From Roridomyces roridus (taxonomy: Eukaryota > Basidiomycota > Agaricomycetes > Agaricales > Mycenaceae), in NCBI GenBank assembly GCA_029378245.1, contig JARKIF010000125.1:35328-99327 (forward strand): a stretch of DNA of 64,000 nt, written 5' to 3'. Below, one piece after another: positions 1 through 10,540 of this stretch. A program made the translations under genes and the position numbers. The notes under the pieces are model-generated. The model was not told the DNA's origin, made no database searches, and saw only the letters and a program-made list of their open reading frames with translations. Numbering within the stretch: position 1 is the first letter of the stretch; the number at the start of each line of letters is the position of its first letter.

Positions 1-140
1 GCTGTTCTCACCGGCATCTGCCCGACCCAATTCCATGATTAGAACGACCACGCGCCAATCTGTCACGGTGCCTATGGATGGCGCAGACAGGCTGTATTCA
101 CAGCACTACACTATAGCTTCACGTCTCTCTGCGATACTCG

Positions 141-3100
141 ATGGAGGTGGCAATGGCCACCGATGGGTCTGTAGTGGCTGGCCCTCCTCCAAGGTACTTG
201 GATGAAAGCCTCAAAGTTGCGGCCTTGATTCATATTGTCTCTACAGGACCGCACCGCAAATGTTCCCAGGGGCTAGTGGCCTCGATCTCAGGGGATCGAA
301 CAACACGAATGTGGCGAGGGACGTGCATATACACCACCACCACCATGCTCCTGGTAAGTGCCCTTTTACAATGCGGTCCAAGCATTATACGTGGTAGCCA
401 ATATGTCGACACCTGATGCACCTGATGCACCTGATGCACCTGGTCTTCCTCTCACTCCTCAGGGCTCAAGAGACCAAGTAATCCCTGCGCCGAGGAGACT
501 GGATGGTGTGTATTCTGACAGCGAGAATTACTGCAGCCAATTGCTACGATGCGGGCGAGGCATGCCACTCTACCTCCCGGGCCCCGGCGAAAACCTTCCC
601 CAAGAATATCAGAGACATGGTGTCTCCATCGGCGACGTCGGGAGCCTGACCCCGCATGGAGATTTCGACTTTTTCTTCAACATCTACCTCCCCGCCGATG
701 ACCCAGTCAACGCTATCGGCACACCCGAAAACTTCTTCCCGTTGACGCCCCGCTACGCCTCGGCAGACACAAGGCTGCGGAAGTACTCCGCCGAGGATTA
801 TGTCTCCACTCCTCCATCAGTCGTGAAGCTGGATACTCGGCCTCCGCCAATGTCCGTCAATCGTTCTTGTCTGCGATTCTGGTCCTGACATGTATCTCAC
901 TTCAGGGACTTCCCCGCTATGGAAAGTTTTGCTTTCGACTGTTGCGGTCCCCAGGGAGCGGTATTAACCATTCCCCTCGGCTCGCGCGTCGAGGAACTGG
1001 CAAATCTTGAGAATATGCTACGATTCGCTCGCGAGAATGCAGAGAGCTGGTACCAATATGCCAATGGTGCCCGCGGACGGCGACTCACCAATGGCTCCCT
1101 GTACCTCGTCACCGGATGGGAGAAAGCGCTGGTCTGGGGCCGAGCCTCCTTCCAGGATCTATCAGCACAATCCACCTTCCGACTCGCATTTGAGCCCACC
1201 CCGACGGCGAGTCCCGGTCCTAACATGGATGACCGCTACAACTACGGCTACCGCTGGACCGCCGCGGGACCCGCTCGAACGAAGAGCTATGGATCTCTCC
1301 CGCAGACTGCTCCACTCAATCAAACCCTCTTCATACACGGGTATTCGATCTCGCTTGGCTCCAGCATTTGGGGCAAGTTCTTCAAAGATGTCCAGATTTC
1401 TCAAATCGTGGATTCGAGGCTGGGGCGGCATAACAAGGATTGGGTGCCTTACGGCCCTCAAGGGTTTTCCATTTCCTGGGCGCTTGGTTTTTCTGGCAGA
1501 GGTGGATCGGGTGGGGGAACACAGCACGCCGGGGAGCAGCAAGATGGAGGAGACATGGGTGATGATATTGGGATAGGTGACATCACCCCTATGAAACAAG
1601 TGGGTTACTGGAATACTTTAGCGACCAAGAGGCTGACTTCTGCAGCTTTTCCGACCTTCTCAAGTAATCAACGACTATGTCCTTCACAAGGTAATTTCTT
1701 TATGATCCATCACTCCCTGCTGTCTCAATCAATCTGTCTAGTGTCCCGATGCAGAGGTCATCATGACTCACGACGACGACTGGCGGGATATCCTCCGAAG
1801 TGTATGTAATATCACGTGACTATATCACGCATTTGCTCACCTTCATTCATAGGATGGTACGGCTCCCCATTCGGAGGAGGAGATGATGGAGCTGCTTTAT
1901 CATGCCTGCGAGGCGCTCATGCTGGTGGAAGAAGATGGACTTGCTACCATCCATCGTACGGACTCACTGGGACATGCTGAGATACTCCTTTCCTCGGACA
2001 GCGTTCCCGCAGACAGCGAACATGCCATGACCAAACTGGTGGCAACATACAGGCGACTGGGGCGGTCCCAGGAGGCGGAGCCGCTTGAAATTTCTGTTCT
2101 CAAACAGTGTCAGCAACTCCTCGGGGATGACCATCCTGACACGCTGGCTGCTATGGCCAACCTTGCAGTCACATACAGGCAACTGGGACGGTACCAAGAT
2201 GCGGAGCCGCTTGAAATTTCTGTCCTCAAACAGCGTCAGAAACTCCTCGGTGATGACCATCCTGACACAGTGACTGCCATGGCCAACCTTGCAGTCACAT
2301 ACAGGCAACTGGAGTGGTTCCAGGAGGCAGAGCCGCTTGAAATTTCTGTCTTCAAACAGCATCAGAAACTCCTCGGGGATGACCATCCTGACACGGTGAC
2401 TGCCATGGCCAACCTTGCAGTCACATACAGGCAACTGGAGCGGTTCCAGGAGGCGGAGCCGCTTCAACTTTCTGTTCTCAAACAGCGTCAGCAACTCCTC
2501 GGGGATGACCATCCTGACACAGTGACTGCCATGGCCAACCTTGCAGTCACATACAGGCAACTGGAGCGGTTCCAGGAGGCGGAGCCGCTTCAACTTTCTG
2601 TTATCAAACAGCATCAGCAACTCCTCGGGGATGACCATCCTGACACGCTGGCTGCTATGGCCAACCTTGCATTCACATATTGGCAATTGGGACGGTACCA
2701 AGAGGCGGAGCCGCTTGAAATTTCTGTCCTCGAACAGCGTCAGAAACTCCTCGGTGATGACCATCCTGACACAGTGACTGCCATGGCCAACCTTGCAGTC
2801 ACATACAGGCAACTGGAGCGGTTCCAGGAGGCAGAGCCACTCCAACTTTCTGTTCTTGAACGGCGCCAGAAAATTCTTGGTGATGACCATCCTGACACAC
2901 TGAGCACCATGGCCAACCTTGCAGCCACATACGGGCAACTGGGACGGTACCAAGAGGCAGAGCTGCTCCAAGTTTATGTTCTTGAACGGCACCAGAAACT
3001 TCTTGGTGATGACCATCCTGACACCCTGATTGACATCGGCAACCTTGCAGCCACATACATGCAACTGGGACGGTACCAAGAGGCAGAGCCACTCCAACTT

Positions 3101-3781
3101 TCTGTTCTTGAACGGAGCCAGAAACTTCTCAGTGATGACCATCCTGACACACTGAGAACCATGGCCAACCTTGCAGCCACATACGTGCAACTGGGACGGT
3201 ACCAAGAGGCAGAGCCGCTCCAACTTTGTGTTCTTGAACGGCGCCAGAAACTTCTTGGTGATGACCATCCTGACACACTGAACACCATGGTCCACCTTGC
3301 AGCCACATATGGGCAACTGGGACGGTACCAAGAGGCAGAGCCGCTCCAAAGTTCTGTCCTTGCACAGCAGCAGAAACTCCTCGGTGATGACCATCCTGAC
3401 ACGCTGAAGGCCATGGCCAGCCTTGCAGCCACATACAGTGAGCTGGGGCGGTACCAAGAGGCAGAGCCGCTTGAAATCTCTGTCCTTGAACGGTCCCAGA
3501 AACTCCTCGGTGATGACCATCCTGATACCCTGAGAGCCATGGCCAACCTTGCCATGACACTCCATAGGAGCGGCAGGCACCAGGCAGCAGAAAACCTCCA
3601 ACTCCAAGTTGTTACAAAATGTACAGAGGTCTTGGGAGCTGGCCATCCCCACACTCACCATGCCAACAAAGCCTTAATGGCTACACAAGATGCCTTGGCT
3701 ATGGCCAGGGACCCAGGACACACCAGTGTGAAGGGGCTCTCCAAACTATTTTCCAGGCTCAAACTTTCCTTTAATAAGTAG
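141..3781 (+). CDS. TGW-family protein A with C-terminal TPR array
   Basis: Seven exons fit GT-AG rules and keep one frame: 141-193, 247-353, 398-851, 906-1599, 1646-1690, 1742-1801 and 1853-3781, giving about 1113 residues. Residues 1-515 form the shared TGW module: a Ser/Asn/His-rich motif near 25-50, CGRG near 104, FDFFFNIYLP near 142, TGWEKA near 273, HDDDWRDIL near 461 and ELLYHACE near 485. Residues 529-1074 are 13 TPR units of 42 residues of kinesin-light-chain type (YRQLGRYQEAEPL...LLGDDHPDT). TPRs normally bind peptides or protein partners. The exon map was set by alignment with copies C and D in this window, including the start ATG of the first exon, which is the same in C and D. 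The role is unknown; the layout resembles fungal recognition proteins with sensor repeats, which is inference. Confidence 0.85.
2027..3664 (+). repeat. 13 tandem 126-bp TPR-coding units
   Basis: A 126-bp period is visible at DNA level, each unit ending in the codons for GDDHPDT and starting with those for MANLAVTYRQL. Units 2-7 are nearly identical, including synonymous sites; variation concentrates at a few positions (R/E/W before F/YQ, E/Q after PL, and the residue triplet after DDHPDT). The last unit (LHRSGRHQAAENL) is the most diverged, like a cap. Such internal identity suggests recent unit duplication or gene conversion, so unit number may vary between strains. Confidence 0.95.
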
Positions 3782-3926
3782 CCTCATGTAAGACAGAATG
3801 TATGATTTCTATGCCAAGCATGTTCCAGATTTTCCCGGTCCAGACTAGGTAGTATATTTGTAGTATATGCAAGTGCATGTCTATGAGAGACTGGGGGTGC
3901 ATCAGGGCAGAGCTCATGCATTACAG

Positions 3927-6900
3927 CTGTCGTCCATAGGCCACCAGCCGAGACCCTTACGACGACTGCGGACACGCAATATACTCCCAGTCAATGTTAC
4001 TGCAACCAGTTATTGTTCCAGGGACGAGGGTTCCCGCTCTATGTTCCGGCGCCTCAAGGGAATCTTCCTCCAGATTATAAACACCATGGTGTTTCCATCG
4101 GAGACGTTGGGACGGTCACCCCACAGGGTGTTTTCCGCTTCTTTTTCAACATTTACCTACCCGCGGAGCACCCCATCAACCACAACGACGTCCCCGATAA
4201 TTTTTCACCTTTGGCTCAGTACGATTCCCAAAGCGTGGTCCCCAGGGATTATCTCCCTGAAGATTTCGTCTCGACGCTGGATTCTGTCGAGAGATTAGAC
4301 CTGCCAGCAGATCCACAAAAGTGCGTTATTCACTGCATTCCCGACCCCCTCGGCAGACCTCTGCTGAGGTATGCCGAGGTCTGCCGAGGTGGGTCGAGGT
4401 CTGCCAAGGTGGGTCGAGGTCTGCCGGAGTTGGGTCGAGGTCCCTAAGCGAGGTCTGCCCAACCAAAGTTGGCCGAGGTGGGTCGAGGTCCCCTCTGCCC
4501 CCCAGGCGGGCAGGGTCGGGCAGTGATGCTTGAGGGGCGATAGGGCCTCAAGCGATAGGGGCCCTATCTGGCCCTAAATTAGGGCCCTATCGAGTCTGGG
4601 GTCAAGTCATAGGCCCTAATGAGGTCCTAAATCTTATCTTATCTTATCTTCACGTGACATTCCAGAGGCCGGGAGCCTCTGAAACACCTTGAAACGGGGA
4701 GATCACAGAGTAGCAAGAGCTCAAAGCCATCAATGCAACTGCAGAGTAGATGGAGCCGCAGAAATCAATGTATCAGAGATTCAAACCCATCACAGACCTA
4801 TTTCCTTTTTTGGCCACCCACTTCGATAGGGCCCTATCGCGGGGCCCTATTTATAGGGGATTAGGGCCTCATAGGGCCCTATCGGTCGGCGGGGGTCGAT
4901 TTAGGGGCCCTATCAGCATCACTGGGGTCGGGCGTCGGGTTGGCGGTAATTATACACTGCCTGTCTATTTATGTAGCGTTGCCAGCGAGATGGTCAAAGC
5001 TTAAACGATTAAAACTTGATGACCGTTGCCCAGTGTGAGTCACCGTCGACAATGGACGGCAATATTCCCTCTTTTTCTTCTCTCTTCCATCTCGCCCTGC
5101 GCTTCGCGCCTCGTTCACGCCTGCATGGCACAATCTGCAAATCCCGTTCCTCACGGTGATCCGTGGGCCCCTTGGACCGTGGACTGGCTGGGGACTGGGC
5201 CGTCGTAAAGAACTGCCGTGGTTTTGACAGTTTCAATTTGACACCGCGACATGTGGCATGATGTCTGTCATTGGTTTGTCGAGCAATAACGTACTTACAC
5301 CCAGCCTCCACTGAGAGGGTGTGGCAGACCTAATACAAGCCCACCCGATTGAGGCAGACCCGCGGAGACTGAGGCAGATCATGGCAGACCCGGGCAGACG
5401 TGCCCAAGTCGGGGCAGACTCTCCCCCAGTCTGGGTCTGCCGAGACGCCTCGGCAGACCCTCTGCCGAGGAGGCATGGGAATGCAGTGATTTGCCATAAG
5501 AATGCTAATAACCTGTCTGATTTATTCCAGGGAATTCAAGGTCCGAGGATTTCCTATTCGAAGGCAACGGGTCTCACGGCGCACTCCTGGCTATTCCCTT
5601 CGGCTCCCGTTTCGAGAAACTTGGCGACAGCTTGCAGCAGATGACGGACTATGCGCGTGCCAACGCTGAGAGTTGGTACCACCACAGCAATGGCTCCAGG
5701 GGTCGTCAACTGCCCAATGGGTCTTTGTATCTTATTACTGGGTGGGAAACGGCCCGCGCCTGGGGAATGGCTTCCTTTCAGAGGGCTGCGGCTCGATCTC
5801 CGTTCCGACTTGCCTTTCAGTCTGTTTTGGCCGGTAGCACGGGCGCCTATAAGTATCGGTGGACCGTGTCAGGTCCGGCTCGCACCCAAACATCCGGTCA
5901 AATACCGGCCGAAGACGTGCCGCTCAATCAGACGGTTTTCATCCATGGATACTCGATTTCGCTTGGAAGAGGCATATGGGACAAGCTCTTCAAAGGCGTC
6001 GAGATTTCGGAGATTGCGGATTGTCGGCCGGGGCAGGATGGCAACCGGGATTACATTCCGTTTGGAACTCGAGGATTTTCCTTTTCGTGGTCAATTGGCT
6101 CTACTGGAGGGAAACAGCATGGACGCGAGGACCGCGCGCCGACCCATGCCGTGGAGATAGCTGATTTAGCTCCGGCGCAGAACGTCAGTTGCATTTATTA
6201 TAACCACTGCACACAAAGCTCATCGCGCTTGGCGGCCAGTTACATCCGTCCCAAGTAATAAACAATTACATCCTTGAGAAGGTAAACAGTCCAGGCCGTT
6301 CGAATAATGTGTTGATAATGTGACTATTCCCAGTTTCTGGATGCCGCTGTTGTGATGACCCACGACGACGATTGGCGGGATATTCTCCGATCTGTGCGTT
6401 CAGTAAGACGAGGTTGCATTTGCGGCTCATATGTTCGTGCTCAGGATAACACCAATCAAGATGTAGTGTCACTACTAAAGCGCGCCTGCGAGGATTTTTC
6501 GCTAGAAGAGGCGAATGGTCTGATTACGGTCCGTCGCTCGAGAGGGAAAAGCAATGAACATGATATGATGGGCTCGCCTCCAGCAAGTCCTCTTGGATCG
6601 GAGTTGTTCACAGGAACAGATATGGACCATCGTTCAAAGGAACTGCTGGATTCCGCATCTCCAGAATCCCGCTCAAGGCCCTGCCACCGATCTACTAGTA
6701 CGAGCCTTGACAGTAGCACAGGTCCATTTTCTAAAGAGGACACGGAGCATCCGTGTCCTCCCTCCGAGCCCGCCCTCGAGGACGACGACTGCGACAAACC
6801 ACTTCCTCCGACTCGTCCTCCTTACGGTCAGCTGCGCCACCAGGAACCCTTACCTTCATCGACACCCTTCAACCCCAATTATCTTTCGCCCCACTGGACA

Positions 6901-7935
6901 CGCAATCTCCGTGTGGACACGACACCCGAGCTCCTCGAGTCTGGGTGGCAGCCCAGCCAATACTTCCCGGCGTCGCCTTCAAGCCCTTCCTCTCACTCTC
7001 CCGCCTCTTTAGCGGGATCGGAGACGTCATCGGGCGCCCCAGTGTCCCCTGGCACGCCCAGCTACTTGCAGCTGCCAAACCCCATGATCGCCTCCCCAAG
7101 CCGCCAGAGATCCACTAACAGAGGAGGGTCGCCCAGCCCATACCGCTACCGTAGTCCTCAGCCCAGTCCCTACGATCTCAGCGATAGTCTGGAGGCCTAT
7201 CGTGGGCGGTCGAAGACGCGGGTCGAACGAGATGGGATGCAGAAACGCTTCCTGTCCATTGAACCGTCGGTGAATGCCATAGACAGCGACCTGGAGGCTC
7301 TGTCTATCGAGGAAACGCCGCAGCCGGATGTGTCGTACCCCAGCTACATTCACGATGAATCGTACATGGGCCGGCTCATTCCTCAGGATTTTGCGTCCCT
7401 GGGTAGACAGGCGGGCTATTCCGGCTCCTCTTCCTCGTCCTTGTCGCCGATACCCCGCCCGGCAGCTCCTGCGCAGTTGGACGCCGACGAAGTCTATTAT
7501 AATGGCGGCGCTGAACACGCACCTTCCTTTACCGTCATCAGTGACGGCATTCGTAAAGCACGGCCCCGTCGCAAGGAGCGCAGCCCCTACCCGCCGCAGC
7601 ATCGCAAGGCTGAAGGGCAAGGACAGGACGTTGACCCCTTGGGTCCGTGGGACGGTCAGATGTCGCCGGAGGGCCCAATGACCTCGCAGCCCATTCGTGC
7701 TCAAGTCGGGACGGACGCAACAGTCCGTGCGTCCACTGCCCGTCGCAAGGATCCCTCCAAGATCGGGGACTTTATCTGCGGGGTGTGCGGGCACGATTTC
7801 ATGGCCAAGCACAATCTGAATAACCATATGAACTCGCACCTGGATATCAAGAACTTTGAGTGCGGCTGTGGTGAGCGGTTTGGGACTGCGCATGTCTTGA
7901 AGCGCCACAAGTCGAAATGCTCTTCCGAGTCGTAG
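3927..7935 (+). CDS. TGW-family protein B with C2H2 zinc-finger C-terminus
   Basis: Exons supported by comparison with copies A and C are about 3927-4320, 5541-6183, 6240-6281, 6334-6393 and 6445-7935. The 5' end is unresolved: the frame is closed by a stop near 3886, no first exon matching the other members is visible, and 3927 is only the likeliest acceptor. The TGW module is more diverged than in the other copies (GRGFPLYVP, IGDVGTV, GSLYLITGWETA, THDDDWRDIL, then SLLKRACEDFSLEEANGL). About 400 Ser/Pro-rich residues follow, then two zinc fingers near the end: CGVCGHDF...LNNHMNSH, and a variant CGCGERFG...LKRHKSKC. This suggests a nucleic-acid-binding output. The first large intron (4321-5540) contains a 1.16-kb transposable element. 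The last intron (6394-6444) is 51 bp and in frame, so its retention would also be tolerated. Confidence 0.75.
4331..5488. mobile_element. Non-autonomous CACTA-like DNA transposon in an intron of gene B
   Basis: The element starts CACTGCATTCCC and ends with the reverse complement GGGAATGCAGTG. It is flanked on both sides by ATT (4328-4330 and 5489-5491), a 3-bp target duplication. The inverted repeats continue imperfectly for about 30 bp, with CTCGGCAGA present in both arms. Subterminal repeats of the GGTCTGCCGAGG type occur many times in both arms in opposite orientation, and the interior has several copies of a palindromic TAGGGCCCTA motif. CACTG/CACTA ends, 3-bp duplications and subterminal repeats are the hallmarks of CACTA/EnSpm-like elements, to which fungal Plavaka-type elements are related. 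No transposase frame is present. Paralogues have only about 50-bp introns at this site. Confidence 0.85.
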
Positions 7936-8187
7936 GATGTAAGCTTGAAGGTAAGCATTCTCTGTGCATTACTGTACTTCGTACTGATTTTATATGGCTC
8001 TCTCTAGCGCTCGTGAGCGTCTGTGGGTCCTTGAACAGCAGTGCTTAGCTGTTTCGCTGTGTTGTGGCAATTGGAAAAGAGTACCCAAAGTTCAGTCCAA
8101 GTGCCCGAGTAAATGTCATTTCCGTATTTTTTGGGAACAATCCTTCCTCTCGGCGTCGATCGATGCAATAAGCGTCTATTCCTCATA
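7936..8187. other. Spacer 3' of gene B
   Basis: Nothing recognised. The stretch lies between the stop of gene B and a remnant of an F-box gene and holds no convincing open frame. Confidence 0.4.
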
Positions 8188-8319
8188 ACCGAGCTTGAGC
8201 GGAATCCCATCGTTCGTATCCTGCAATTATCTGAGTGGGAATGGGATTTCCCAGAGAAGAATCTCGAGGACGCGTCGGATATAGTCATCCTTCGTGGGCG
8301 ATACTTCACCATAATATAG
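8188..8319 (+). pseudogene. C-terminal remnant of an F-box gene
   Basis: The translated fragment ERNPIVRILQLSEWEWDF...DIVILRGRYF matches the C-terminus of F-box genes 1 and 2 in this window (DRNPVVRILEFSEWEWDF...DVVVFRRPYF). Upstream F-box and middle sequences are absent. It sits just before R1, the same F-box-then-R order as F-box 2/R2 and, in mirror image, F-box pseudogene 3/R4. Confidence 0.8.
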
Positions 8320-8503
8320 ACACCCCTGCTCCGGATCCTCTTCGGAAAGGCGTCTCTCAAATGATGTTTGTGGTATTGTATCTTGGAAGGACCAGCCGTA
8401 TTCTACGGGGTAACGAGCCTGCATTTCTATTTTGAATATACGATCCGCCCTTTCTTGACAACACCGTCAGTAAAGCACGAAAGCGGAACAAGCACAGACT
8501 AAC

Positions 8504-9545
8504 AGTTAACGCAGGCTACTACTCCACCACTCCCAAACGAGACCCACCCACTCGCCGTTCCCACCGGTCGGACGTCTTACGATCTTCGACTCGGATATCG
8601 GGTCAATTGTATGCGGCATGCTCATCGACCAGACGTGCGTTGTTGCCGTTGCCAACGCCCCGGGAGTACATACACCGCTTCAGCCTGACGGGGCCGCGCG
8701 CAACATGCTCAGCGAACCGGAGGTGTGCCCGTGCAACACCCCCGGGTGTACATCTACCACGCGAGGGGTTTGACGATATGTCTTGACCGAGATCTTTCTT
8801 GAGGATAAGACGGGCTTGAGGGTGGGGATGTCGACGACGAAAGATTGGACGTCAGTGGGGTTCTGGGCGGAGGTCAGGTGTGTAGTGGATGATGAGAGAT
8901 ACAGTACGTACGGGTTGTCGTGGTCAGCATTGGTGTGATGCCAGTGAGTGGCACGATGCTGGTCGTCGAGATTGGTCAAATCGAGGAGTGTGTGGCCAGC
9001 GACGACGGCGGCGGGTGCCTATGGGTATGGTGAGCAACGGCGGAGAGGTGAGAAGGGAGGGACCAGGTACCTGACTCCTGAGAGGGAGGGATGGCCAACG
9101 AAGACGACGATGACGAGGACCGCCTGCGGACGTGATGAGCGAAGGCAGAGGGCATAAAGAGGCTAGGAAACCTTAGAGTGTGGCCAGGGACATCGTCTAG
9201 ATGAGGTGTGGGTCCAGGTCCGGAGACCGATAGCGATGGTGTCACTCGGTGCTGGGAACAATCAGCGAGAGAAGATGGGCTCACGGAAGGTATAGTACCT
9301 TACAGATACGCCAAAGATGTCGAGGGTATCGTCAACTGGACGTGTGGGTCCATGAAATTGACGACGCTAGTCTGCACGATGTATGGGACCTTTGACCAAG
9401 GAGGAAGCAGTATGAGCTTACCGCGGTGAGGGGCGACCTCTTCTTGAACGGGTAGAAGAGGTCTCGTGAAGAGAGATGCGGCCTTTTATACGTGGTGGGT
9501 CCACACCCATCAGGCACTCGCTCGTTGGAGTCATCTACGCAACCG
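8504..9545 (-). other. Repeat transcription unit R1 (family R)
   Basis: One of four related units in the window. Read on the minus strand it begins with a TATA box (TATAAAA, 9484-9490), followed by GAGACCT-type leader sequence, several degenerate modules carrying GGACCCACA, and a 3' exon-like piece encoding the conserved peptide FVVDIPTLKPVLSSRKISVK (about 8770-8840). The same peptide occurs in R2 and, with few changes, in R3 and R4, which argues for a coding or once-coding 3' exon. GT-AG boundaries around small modules fit a multi-exon transcript, but a full reading frame cannot be assembled with confidence. I do not recognise the product. Confidence 0.6.
9484..9490 (-). promoter_or_regulatory. 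TATA box of R1
   Basis: TATAAAA on the minus strand followed by GGCCGC, the same arrangement as in R2 and R3. Confidence 0.6.
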
Positions 9546-9869
9546 AATAGAAGGAGGCCGATTTGGAGGCCGGTAGAAGCCTTCGAGACGCAGCCAAAGG
9601 TGGCCGGCATGGAGCGCGCGACGAGGAGGACCCAGATGAGGTCTCGCAGCTGGTCGCGGCGCGTTGAAGGTCTCGTCCAGTCGGATTTGCAAGGTGGTGT
9701 GCGGAGAGGCTTCCAGAGCCGGAAAAGCAACGTCGAGGGCAATGCCAATCGCGAGATTCTGCAATCCCGTGCCGTCCTGGCAGCCCGCATGGCTGGCCCA
9801 AGCGCGGGTTGTGCCCGAAGCGCTACAGCCTCCACCCCGTAGGTAGTGCGTGCCAACAGCGTCTCCGAA
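9546..9869. other. Unassigned GC-rich spacer
   Basis: In the other R units this position is followed by the promoter region of a TGW gene. Here it is not; instead there is unrelated sequence with long minus-strand open frames that match nothing I know. It may be the scar of a lost TGW gene. Confidence 0.3.
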
Positions 9870-10250
9870 TGAAACGAGCTCCAGAGGAGCGCGCACGGCA
9901 CCAGCTGTACGACACGGCGTTCATGAAACGGATATAGCAAGTATGTTTTATCTTCTTTCCCTATAAAACCATGTTAGCGATTCCGATACTGAAGTAGCGA
10001 AGCGTAAGGTCGACTCACCTAGACCAGTGGATCCAGCAGAGCCTCAAGAATGCGTTACGCGTCCGAAAAGTCGGTGGAAAGGGTAGATAAGACTCTTGCC
10101 ACATCGTTGTGTCAATGATTCTCGCCGCCGTCTTCGGAGGAAAAAGAGTGGGATTCCGCCGTATTCTGCCCTGTAGGCCGGGAGAGCATTTGTCTCGAGG
10201 AGAATGGGATGACGGTCCAGAGCAGCTGATTCCCATCCATCATGATGTGG
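9870..10250 (-). pseudogene. Degenerate copy of the two-exon locus at 50012
   Basis: On the minus strand the sequence matches 50030-50360 (+) at DNA level through a first exon (peptide LLETNALPAYRAEYGG versus [16 protein letters not shown]), an intron with the shared string TTCAGTATCGGAATCGCT, and the start of a second exon. The frame breaks after the Arg-rich RRRRRE stretch, unlike the copy at 50012. The product is unrecognised. Confidence 0.6.
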
Positions 10251-10540
10251 CAATCTGGACGCTCGTCTCGCGCTCATGGCGCCGCAGTCCATGGCTGCTC
10301 GCTCTACTCTTAAGAAGAATAGCAATTACCTTCATTGTTCAAAAGACTGGCGCGTTCGCATTCGGTTAAGCGGCTTCCTTGGTCAAGAGCGAGACAAAGA
10401 GCGACAAGGAGCGACAAAAAAGCAAAAGTCTAAGAAACGGACAAAGCCCAGCCCTCGCCACCATTCAAAAGAAGGGCTCGTCCTCCGTCTCCCAGGTTTC
10501 TTCCGTGCAGTCCCTCTACCGCTACTACTGGTCCAACAAC

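Noticed and set aside
1964..3661. 565-codon open frame antisense to the TPR array
   Set aside because: It is open only because a 126-bp in-phase repeat without antisense stops is repeated; its protein is the mirror of the TPR codons.
7027..7908. 293-codon minus-strand frame in gene B
   Set aside because: Shadow of the Ser/Pro-rich and zinc-finger coding strand.
9332..9940. 202-codon minus-strand frame and an overlapping 121-codon frame
   Set aside because: They cross the end of R1, unrelated spacer and part of a degenerate duplicate, so the frame is not a unit.
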